DNA of 64,000 nt, from assembly GCF_013283195.1 (NCBI RefSeq), contig NZ_JABEKT010000001.1, positions 3,173,473-3,237,472 on the forward strand. The letters are read 5' to 3'. Numbering within the stretch: position 1 is the first letter of the stretch; each line of letters opens with the position of its first letter. Made by a program: the position numbers and the translations under genes. The notes under the pieces are model-generated. The model ran no database searches, had not been told where the DNA came from, and was given only the letters and a program-made list of their open reading frames with translations. Positions 27,160 to 34,228 of this stretch are shown one piece after another. This DNA comes from Ensifer adhaerens (GTDB lineage Bacteria > Pseudomonadota > Alphaproteobacteria > Rhizobiales > Rhizobiaceae).

Positions 27160-27921
27160 ATGATCCTGAAAGACCGGGTCGCGATCGTGACCGGAGCGGG
27201 CTCCGGGATTGGAAAGGCAGGCGCTGCCATCATGGCGCGCGAGGGCGCACACGTCGTCGTCGTCGACCGCAGCGTCGAGGCCGGCAGCCTGACCGTCGAC
27301 ACCATTCGCGCCATGGGCGGCAAGGCCGAGGCTGTCACCCTCGATGTCACCGACGACGCAGCACTTGCAGACGGCATCGCTGATGTCCTCTATCGCCACG
27401 GCCGCATCGACATCCTGCACAACCACGCCGGCGCACAGGTTGCGGGCAGCCTTGAGGACGTGGAGGTCTCCGGCTTCGACCGCTCCTGGAGCCTCAATGT
27501 CCGCGCCCATTTCATGGCCGCCCGCCTGGTCGTGCCGTCGATGAAGGCCGCCGGCCGTGGTGTCATCGTCAACACCTCGTCATCGTCGGGCGTGCTCTAC
27601 GACCGCGAGATGATCGCCTACACCACGACGAAACACGCCGTTATCGCCATGACCAAGCAAATGGCCGGCGATTACGCCCGCCATGGCATCCGCGTCAACG
27701 CGCTCTGCCCCGGCTGGGTCGATACGCCCTTCAACGAGCCCTTCATTGCACAAATGGGCGGCCGCGGCGCGATCGAGGCCTATATCCGCGAAAAGGTGCC
27801 GCTCGGCCGCTGGGCGAGCGTCGAGGAGATCGCCGAGTCGGTCCTTTTTCTCGTCTCCGACCGCTCGTCCTACATGACCGGCCAGATCCTGGTGGTCGAT
27901 GGCGGCGAGACGGTGGTGTGA
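27160..27921 (+). CDS. Short-chain dehydrogenase/reductase (SDR)
   Basis: 253 residues of the classical SDR family: the cofactor motif TGAGSGIGKAG near residues 11-21, NHAG, the active-site serine stretch NTSSSSG, and Tyr/Lys in YTTTKHA, followed by CPGWVDTPF. It oxidises or reduces an alcohol/ketone with NAD(P). Being the last gene of the polyamine-type importer operon (four bases after the PotC-type permease), it probably acts on the imported compound or a breakdown product. Family resemblance does not reveal the substrate. Confidence 0.88.
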   Translation: MILKDRVAIVTGAGSGIGKAGAAIMAREGAHVVVVDRSVEAGSLTVDTIRAMGGKAEAVTLDVTDDAALADGIADVLYRHGRIDILHNHAGAQVAGSLEDVEVSGFDRSWSLNVRAHFMAARLVVPSMKAAGRGVIVNTSSSSGVLYDREMIAYTTTKHAVIAMTKQMAGDYARHGIRVNALCPGWVDTPFNEPFIAQMGGRGAIEAYIREKVPLGRWASVEEIAESVLFLVSDRSSYMTGQILVVDGGETVV

Positions 27922-28000
27922 TGGTCAGGTGTGCAGGGATGCAGTACATCCCGCCGCCTCAGGTTGGTGAGTGCCTAGTAGGCCCGCAGCGGTCCCACAC

Positions 28001-28143
28001 CTCCTCGTTCCTGTGCTCGTCACAGGGATCCAGCCACGGCGCGTCCGCGCCGTGAATGACTGTTGCGGGACACGGGGCGAGCGAGTCGCTGGCGCCGCCG
28101 ACGCGACACCACTGGATCCCTGTGACGAGCACAGGGATGAGGG
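28001..28143. repeat. Family 2 MITE-like repeat, copy b
   Basis: CCTGTGCTCGTCACAGGGATCCAG at the left end and its inverted counterpart CTGGATCCCTGTGACGAGC then ACAGGGATGAGGG at the right end (28112-28143) enclose a core of about 76 bases. It separates the convergent SDR and thiourocanate hydratase genes. No open frame of note is inside. Confidence 0.75.
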
Positions 28144-28163
28144 TCGGCGTGCAGCAAAGGCCC

Positions 28164-29822
28164 TCACACCTTCACATGCCCGATGCCTTTTGCAGCAATC
28201 TCCTCGAAACTCTCCTCGTACCCCGCATCGGCATAGCGGATGACACCGAGCGACGTATCGTTGGTGAGCGCATGGTCGAGCCGCTCGTCGGCCTCTACCG
28301 TGCCGTCGGCAATTACCGTCACGCCGCAGCTGGTCATATACCCGGCATAGCCGCCACCGCCGGAATGCACGACAACGAGATCGGCCATCGACGAGCAGAG
28401 CAGCATCGCGTCGAGCAACGGCCAGTCGGCGATCGCGTCCGAGCCGTCCTTCATCCGCTCGGTCATGATGTTGGGATGCGCCATGGCGCCGGCATCGAGA
28501 TGGTCGCGCGAAAAGGCGACCGGGCCTTTCAGTTCGCCGGATGCCACCAGCACGTTGACGCGGCGGGCCAGCGCCGTGCGCTCGCCATGGCCGAGCCAGG
28601 CGATGCGGGCCGGCAGGCCCTCGAACGGGATATGCTGGCGCGCAAGCCTGATCCAGTTGGTGACGATCTTGTTGTTCGGGAACATGTCGAGCAGCAGGTC
28701 GTCGATGCGGGCGATGTCGCTCTCCTCGCCTGACAGCGCCATCCAGCGGAAGGGGCCGATTGCCCGGGCAAAGAGCGGGCGCAGGTAGGCCTCGGTGAAG
28801 ATCGGGATGTCGAAGGCATTGGCGACGCCACCCTCGCGCGCCTGGGTGCGGATCAGGTTGCCGTTGTCGAAGACCTCGGCGCCTTTCCTCTGGAAGTCGA
28901 GCATCGCCTTGACGTGCTCGACGATCGAGGCCCGGCTTGCCGCCATCAACTGTCCCTGGCCGTCGTCGCGCAGCGATTTCACCTGATCAATAGTCATGCC
29001 CTTCGGCACGTAGCCGTAGACGAGATCGTGCGCGGAAGTCTGGTCGGTCACCACATCGGGCACGATGCCGCGCCGGGCAATCTCCGGATAGATTTCCGCA
29101 GCATTGCCGACGAGGCCAACGGACAGCGCCCGCTTGTCCTTCACCGCCGCGTCGATCATCGACAGTGCCGTATCGAGATCCGGCGCGATCTCCTGGAGAT
29201 AGCCGATCTCCCGGCGCTTCCTGGCCCGCTCCGCATCGATATCGACGCAAAGGATGGCAGCCCCGGCCATGCGGCCGGCAAGCGGCTGCGCCCCGCCCAT
29301 GCCGCCGAGGCCTGCCGTCAGCACGAAGCGGCCGGCAAGGTCGCCTCCGAAGCGGCGCTCGGCGATGCGCATGAAGATCTCGTAGGTGCCCTGGATCACC
29401 CCTTGGCTGCCGATATACTGCCAGGCACCGGCCGTCAGCCCGCCCCAACAGATCAGACCCTTGCGCTGCAATTCATAGAACACCTCGGCCTTCGCCCACT
29501 GGCCGACGATGTTGCAGTTGGCCATGATGACGAGCGGCGCCTTGGCATGAGTCTTGAGCAATCCCACGGGCTTGCCCGACTGGATGATCAGCGTCTGGTC
29601 CTCATCCATCTCGGTGAGTGCCTTGACGATGGCGCGATGCGCCGGCCAGCTGCGCGCCGCCTTGCCGAGGGCGGCATAGACGATGAGGTTATCCGGATCC
29701 TCGCCGACGGAGAGCACGTTTTCGAGCAGCCGCAGCAACGCCTCCTGCCGCCAGCCCCTGGCGCGCAGCTCCGGTCCGCCGGGGATGGGAAAGTCAGGAT
29801 GACGGGGGTTGGCCTTGGGCAT
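28164..29822 (-). CDS. Thiourocanate hydratase (urocanase-like), ergothioneine catabolism step 2
   Basis: 552 residues of the urocanase family with a clear NAD+ domain (LTAGLGGMGGAQP). Two hallmarks of true urocanase are changed: FQGLPxRICW reads FEGLPARIAW (400-409), losing the active-site Cys, and the conserved HHGGGVGIGYSQHAG reads HSGGGGYAGYMTSCG (486-500). A published ergothioneine pathway uses a urocanase-like thiourocanate hydratase that adds water to thiourocanate to give a thiohydantoin propionate. The other four enzymes of that pathway are upstream in the same direction, so this assignment is preferred over hutU. Start at 29822 has GAGGAA upstream. Confidence 0.85.
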   Translation of the reverse strand: MPKANPRHPDFPIPGGPELRARGWRQEALLRLLENVLSVGEDPDNLIVYAALGKAARSWPAHRAIVKALTEMDEDQTLIIQSGKPVGLLKTHAKAPLVIMANCNIVGQWAKAEVFYELQRKGLICWGGLTAGAWQYIGSQGVIQGTYEIFMRIAERRFGGDLAGRFVLTAGLGGMGGAQPLAGRMAGAAILCVDIDAERARKRREIGYLQEIAPDLDTALSMIDAAVKDKRALSVGLVGNAAEIYPEIARRGIVPDVVTDQTSAHDLVYGYVPKGMTIDQVKSLRDDGQGQLMAASRASIVEHVKAMLDFQRKGAEVFDNGNLIRTQAREGGVANAFDIPIFTEAYLRPLFARAIGPFRWMALSGEESDIARIDDLLLDMFPNNKIVTNWIRLARQHIPFEGLPARIAWLGHGERTALARRVNVLVASGELKGPVAFSRDHLDAGAMAHPNIMTERMKDGSDAIADWPLLDAMLLCSSMADLVVVHSGGGGYAGYMTSCGVTVIADGTVEADERLDHALTNDTSLGVIRYADAGYEESFEEIAAKGIGHVKV

Positions 29823-29861
29823 CGTCTCGTTCCTCTTTGTTGTCTTGGGGATTGAGCGTTT

Positions 29862-30057
29862 GCCCCTCACCCTAGCCCTCTCCCCGCAAGCGGGGAGAGG
29901 GGATCGCGTTGTGCTCGCCGCACCTGCGGCATAAAGATTGCAACGTTTCACGCCCGTATCGGGCGAGTAACCGGCTCATTGCCTGCCGCGACCGATCTTA
30001 TGGATCGCAGCGGTGTCCCCTCTCCCCGCCTGCGGGGAGAGGGCTAGGGTGAGGGGC
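29862..30057. repeat. Family 1 palindromic repeat pair
   Basis: GCCCCTCACCCTAGCCCTC with the CTCCCCGC-AA-GCGGGGAG hairpin (29862-29902) and its inverse (30017-30057) flank about 115 bases with no gene. The pair lies within the ergothioneine gene set, between the TfoX-like and hydratase genes. Confidence 0.8.
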
Positions 30058-30096
30058 CAATCGCCAACGCTCGTTGGCACAACAGACAACCGGCTT

Positions 30097-30426
30097 TCAC
30101 TTCGGCGGCAACGTCTCCGCGAACGCTATCGCGCCATCGAGCAGCCGCTTGCGCAAAGCGTCGTCGCCATAGGCCTCCGCCCCGGCCCGCACCCAGCCAT
30201 GCATCGCCCGCCCGTTCATCACCATCAGCTCGATATCGGGTAGCACCAGCGCCCAGCCGTCATTGCCCTTGCCGAGCCTGACCAGCATCGAGCCTTCGCG
30301 GGCACCGCAGAGCAGGTTGCCGTTCAGCAGAAACGCCCAGCCACCGAACATCGCCTTCTCCGAGAGCCCCGGTCGACCGGCGAGCTCGTCCTTGATCAGT
30401 TCCTCAAGTCCCGCATCCCGTGCCAT
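30097..30426 (-). CDS. TfoX/Sxy N-terminal domain protein
   Basis: A small protein of 109 residues matching the TfoX N-terminal domain: LIKDELAGRPGLSEKAMFGGWAFLLNGNLLCGA, then MLVRLGKGNDGWAL and MNGRAMHGWV. TfoX-N proteins are widespread and mostly unstudied; only the gammaproteobacterial two-domain TfoX is tied to competence. It starts 16 bases after the desulfurase stop, so it is co-transcribed with the ergothioneine genes, but there is no known role for it in that pathway. Start at 30426; the frame is open further upstream within the desulfurase gene. Confidence 0.8.
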   Translation of the reverse strand: MARDAGLEELIKDELAGRPGLSEKAMFGGWAFLLNGNLLCGAREGSMLVRLGKGNDGWALVLPDIELMVMNGRAMHGWVRAGAEAYGDDALRKRLLDGAIAFAETLPPK

Positions 30427-30442
30427 GACGGCGCTCCCTTGA

Positions 30443-31537
30443 TTACCGCCCAGCGAGCGCGTAGCGGGCAAGCTCGATGCCCATGGCTTTCTCCACCGAG
30501 GGATAAACCGTCGGATCGAGAACGCTCGAGGCAAGCGGAATGACGGTCTTCGGCACATGCAGCACGAAGATTTTCATGCCGACCTGCAACTGACCGACAC
30601 TCAAGGGCTCGCCCTCCGGCGACAGCGTGGTGATGACGTCGGGGAAGGTCGCAAGCCGCGTGCCTTCCGCAGAGTCAACCGCCATGTATTCGTTCATCAC
30701 GTGCAATACGGTTGAGTCAGATCCCTTCCCCAACGTCACGGTGCCAATGTCGAAGGCTTCCTTGGTGTAGACCACCGACTTGTCGGTAATCACCCCTTCG
30801 GCAAGCAGCGCGCCATTGGTCGTCTTGACGATCGCATCGATTATGGCGCTACCACCCTTTGCCTCGGCCGCGATGATCGCCTCGCCGAGCGACAGGGCCA
30901 ACGAGATACCGCCGAGCGCCGCATTGTCCCTGACATAGGAGGCGCGCACCGGATTGCGGCAGGAAGCGATGAACCCGCCGGACATGTCCGACGCCGTGCG
31001 CAGGATCGGCGACACCCTGGCCGTTGCGCCGCGCACCACCAGCTCGATATAGCGGTTCTCGTCGCGATTTCCGCCAACCGCCGTCTGGATCATCGGCTCG
31101 GGCGAGCCGGCAAGGCCGATCGAGCCCATGTCGCCGGTCGGATGCGCGCGGATGTCGCCGACCGCGTCGACCACCTTGGTGCCGAGAATTGCGGATGGCA
31201 GCCAGCCGTTCAGCGTCGAGGACTTGCCGTTCTGGCCGATGATCAGGCCGGTGAGCTTTTCGCCCAGCGCCTCCTGCAGCATTTGCACCGCCTTCACATA
31301 GTCCACGCCGCGCATTTCCCAGGGCGTGGTCGATGCCGGTGCGCCGATGGCCGCCGCCGTCGCCACCCAGTCGTTCGCATCCAGTTCGTCGATCGACACC
31401 AACTCCGGCTTGCCGATCGAGACCGCGGCATAGCCGAGCATGCGGCCATGATCGGCCCAGCCGCCACCGCCGGCAGCATAGACGGAGCCGCCCTTGACCG
31501 CTGCCTCCACATCCTTTTCCTTGAGTATCCGGCCCAT
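30443..31537 (-). CDS. Thiohydantoin desulfurase (DUF917), ergothioneine catabolism step 3
   Basis: 364 residues of the DUF917 / S-Me-THD family. Visible features are the glycine-rich AAGGGGWADHGRMLGYAA near the N-terminus, LTGLIIGQNGKSSTLNGWLP, HPTGDMGSIGL and a beta-rich C-terminal third. In reconstituted ergothioneine degradation an enzyme of a new type removes sulfur from the thiohydantoin propionate, giving hydantoin-5-propionate and sulfide; this gene is the candidate by family and by its place between the amidohydrolase and the hydratase. Its start lies one base after the amidohydrolase stop. Confidence 0.82.
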   Translation of the reverse strand: MGRILKEKDVEAAVKGGSVYAAGGGGWADHGRMLGYAAVSIGKPELVSIDELDANDWVATAAAIGAPASTTPWEMRGVDYVKAVQMLQEALGEKLTGLIIGQNGKSSTLNGWLPSAILGTKVVDAVGDIRAHPTGDMGSIGLAGSPEPMIQTAVGGNRDENRYIELVVRGATARVSPILRTASDMSGGFIASCRNPVRASYVRDNAALGGISLALSLGEAIIAAEAKGGSAIIDAIVKTTNGALLAEGVITDKSVVYTKEAFDIGTVTLGKGSDSTVLHVMNEYMAVDSAEGTRLATFPDVITTLSPEGEPLSVGQLQVGMKIFVLHVPKTVIPLASSVLDPTVYPSVEKAMGIELARYALAGR

Positions 31538-31538
31538 C

Positions 31539-32810
31539 TCAAACCTTCTCCTGCAATCTCTTGTCGAGCGTCTTCACCGTTTCCAAAAGAACGGCGGCGC
31601 CGAGCGCGATGTCATCGTTCTCGGCCCACTCCTCGGGGGCATGCGAGCGCCCGCCGAGGCACGGGATGAAGATCATCGCCGAGCGGGTTATACGGCCCAT
31701 CCAGGCGGTGTCGTGTCCGGCGCCCGATGCCATGCGCCGGTGCCGGGCACCGATCCCGTCGCAGCTTTCTTCCAGCGTCGACAGCAACAGCGCATCGCCG
31801 GGCGTCGGGTGATTGTCGGAAATCACATTGGCAGGCGCGATCGTCACGCCGGCATCGCCGGCGACATCGAGGCAAAGCGGCCCGAGCTCCGCGAGGAACC
31901 GTTCCATCTGCGGCCGCAACTCGGCGCGGGCGTCGATCAGCAACCGCACCTTCGACGGCACCACATTGGCTGCGTTCGGCTCGATCGAGAACTCGCCGAC
32001 CGTAGCGGTGAAATGCCCCTCGCCCTTGGAAAACTCTGTCGCCAGCGCCTCGATCGCGAGCACCAGCCGCGAGGCCGCAACCAGCGCGTCACGCCGGTGG
32101 CCCATCGGCGTCGTGCCGGCATGGTCTGCCTGGCCCTCGACGATGATCTCGATACGGGTGATGCCCGAGATGGCCGTGACGACGCCGATATCGAGCCGCC
32201 CTTTCTCCAGTACCGGCCCCTGTTCGATATGCAGCTCCAGAAACGCCTTGATGTCGGAGCGCTTCAGCGCTGACAGCCGCGATGGATCACCGCCGACTTC
32301 GACGATGCCCTGCCGCAGGCTGAGATCCCCCTGCATCCGGCTCAGCCAACCATCCGGCAGGATGCCGGCCATGCCGCGGCTGCCGACGCAGGAGACGCCG
32401 AAGATCGACACTTCCTCCGCCAGGAAGTCGACGATCTCAAGATCGTGGTCGAGTTCGATGCCGGCGTCTGTCAATGCGCGCGCCACTTCAAGCGCGGCGG
32501 CGACGCCGGCAATGCCGTCGAAACGGCCGCCTTCCGGCACCGTGTCGGAGTGCGACCCCAGCATCAGCGTGCCGAGCGCCGACTTTCGCCCCTTGCGCCG
32601 ACCAATAAGATTGCCGGCCGCATCGATGCGCGTCTCCAGTCCCGCCGCCCGGAAGCGCCGATCGAGAAAGGCGCGGCCCTCGAGGAACAGCGGCGTGAAG
32701 GCGCGGCGGGTATAGGGCCGGTCCGGTTCGGTGATACCCGCAAGCCCGTTGACGATACCGGCGATCCGGCTCGCATCCACCGGCAGGTTGGTCTTGACGC
32801 TAGTGCTCAT
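31539..32810 (-). CDS. N-carbamoyl-L-amino acid amidohydrolase (M20 family), ergothioneine catabolism step 5
   Basis: 423 residues of the M20/HyuC-AllC group of binuclear metal amidohydrolases. Metal ligands and substrate motifs are visible: GSHSDTVPEGGRFDG, LAEEVSIFG, LELHIEQGP, DHAGTTPM, GAGHDTAWM and GRSHAPEEW. Such enzymes hydrolyse N-carbamoyl amino acids to the amino acid, CO2 and ammonia; here the expected substrate is N-carbamoyl-L-glutamate. Start overlaps the hydantoinase stop by four bases (ATGA). Confidence 0.85.
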   Translation of the reverse strand: MSTSVKTNLPVDASRIAGIVNGLAGITEPDRPYTRRAFTPLFLEGRAFLDRRFRAAGLETRIDAAGNLIGRRKGRKSALGTLMLGSHSDTVPEGGRFDGIAGVAAALEVARALTDAGIELDHDLEIVDFLAEEVSIFGVSCVGSRGMAGILPDGWLSRMQGDLSLRQGIVEVGGDPSRLSALKRSDIKAFLELHIEQGPVLEKGRLDIGVVTAISGITRIEIIVEGQADHAGTTPMGHRRDALVAASRLVLAIEALATEFSKGEGHFTATVGEFSIEPNAANVVPSKVRLLIDARAELRPQMERFLAELGPLCLDVAGDAGVTIAPANVISDNHPTPGDALLLSTLEESCDGIGARHRRMASGAGHDTAWMGRITRSAMIFIPCLGGRSHAPEEWAENDDIALGAAVLLETVKTLDKRLQEKV

Positions 32811-34186
32811 CGGGCCTCCTGCAGGGCAAGGGTCTGAAGTGGGCGAACGAAGAAGCCGGTGCCGGGCTTGGCAACGACGGTGCGCCCATCGAAGGCAAGC
32901 GCCCCGCGCAGATAGGTGGCAGACACCCGCCAGGGCAGCTGGATGCCGTTATAGGGCGACCAGCCGACGACATTGTTGCCGCTTGTCGCCGCGTCGTACG
33001 TGTAGGGCTCCGGCGTCATGACGATGATGTCGGCATCCTTGCCGGCTTCGAGCGCGCCCTTGCGGTGGTCGAGCCGGAAGTGCCGCGCCGGGTTCAGCGT
33101 CATCAACTCGGCTGCCCGCGTCAGCGGGATGCCGCGCTCCAGCGCGCCCTTGACGAAGAGCGGCACCATGACTTCGAGGCCCGGCACGCCAGAAGCATTT
33201 GCGAGCATATCAGGATTGGTCTTGCGATCCTCGGACCAGCTCACATGATCGGTCGAAACCATCGTCACCGTGCCGTCGGCCACATGCCGCCAGAGCTTTT
33301 CCACTTCGGCGCGCGGGCGGATCGGCGGGTTGATCTTGGCCTTGCCGCCGAGGCGACGAACGTCGTTCTCCTCGTCGAGCGTCAGGTAGTGGATGCAGCA
33401 CTCGATCGTCGCCGCATGGCCCTGGGCGCGGTAGGCGGCGGCAATCTCGTAGCCGCGGCCGAGCGAGCAGTGCACCACATGCGCCGGGCATCCGGTCGCA
33501 GCCCCGGTCTCGTAGATCTGGTTGGTGGCAAGCAGCTCCGTCAGCGGCGGGCGCGACAGGCCGTGGGCGCGATAGTCGGCAATGCCAGCGGCCCTCACGC
33601 GCTCGATCGCAGCGCGCACCGCCTCGTCATCCTCATTGTGCACGCCTGCGGCCAGTCCCGTCGGCGCGATGGCGCGAAAGCAATCCTCGAGCAGGGCTGC
33701 GGGAATGCGCGGAAAGCGCTTGGGATCGGTGCCGAAGGTGGAGAACTTGAAGGCGGCAACGCCGGCCTCGACCATTTCGAGGATGCGGGCCGGTCCCTCC
33801 TCGGGATCGACGGTGCCGTAGAGTGCGAAGTCGACGCGCGCCTGCGGGCTCGCATGCTCCACCTTGTAGGCAACCGCCTCGGCCGAGCAGACGAGATTGC
33901 CCTCGTCATAGGGCATGTCGACAATCGTCGTCACGCCCCCGGCCGCAGCCGACCGTGTCGACCAGACGAAATCCTCCTGGTTCTTCTGCGACAGCGAATG
34001 CACCTGCGCATCAACGGCGCCGGGCAGGATCATCGCGGTCCCGAGATCGTGGCGCTCGCGGGCTGCGGGTGCCACCCCCTGCCCGACATGCACGACCTTG
34101 CCGTCGCGCACCGCCACATGTCCGCCCTCGACGATCCGGTGCGGAAGGACCACGGTGCCTTTCAGGACAAGATCGAAATCGGACAT
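32807..34186 (-). CDS. Hydantoinase/dihydropyrimidinase-like amidohydrolase, ergothioneine catabolism step 4
   Basis: 459 residues of the cyclic amidohydrolase family. The carbamylated-lysine site is FKFS (Lys147); further metal ligands are His183 (HNEDD), His239 (HVVHCS) and Asp313 (STDHVSW). The first metal motif is DAQVH (59-63) instead of DxHxH, so one His is Gln61. Expected reaction: opening of hydantoin-5-propionate to N-carbamoyl-glutamate. Start at 34186 has GAGGGAAG upstream; it follows the ergothionase gene by 42 bases. Allantoinase or dihydroorotase activity is less likely in this context. Confidence 0.82.
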   Translation of the reverse strand: MSDFDLVLKGTVVLPHRIVEGGHVAVRDGKVVHVGQGVAPAARERHDLGTAMILPGAVDAQVHSLSQKNQEDFVWSTRSAAAGGVTTIVDMPYDEGNLVCSAEAVAYKVEHASPQARVDFALYGTVDPEEGPARILEMVEAGVAAFKFSTFGTDPKRFPRIPAALLEDCFRAIAPTGLAAGVHNEDDEAVRAAIERVRAAGIADYRAHGLSRPPLTELLATNQIYETGAATGCPAHVVHCSLGRGYEIAAAYRAQGHAATIECCIHYLTLDEENDVRRLGGKAKINPPIRPRAEVEKLWRHVADGTVTMVSTDHVSWSEDRKTNPDMLANASGVPGLEVMVPLFVKGALERGIPLTRAAELMTLNPARHFRLDHRKGALEAGKDADIIVMTPEPYTYDAATSGNNVVGWSPYNGIQLPWRVSATYLRGALAFDGRTVVAKPGTGFFVRPLQTLALQEAR

Positions 34187-34228
34187 CGTGCTCTTCCCTC
34201 GGATCAGGCTGGTTGGATCAGTGCTCGG

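Noticed and set aside
28164..29822. Annotation as urocanate hydratase HutU of histidine degradation
   Set aside because: The active-site Cys and the HHGGGVGIGYSQHAG block are replaced, no hutH, hutI or hutG with normal motifs is nearby, and the neighbours form the ergothioneine route.
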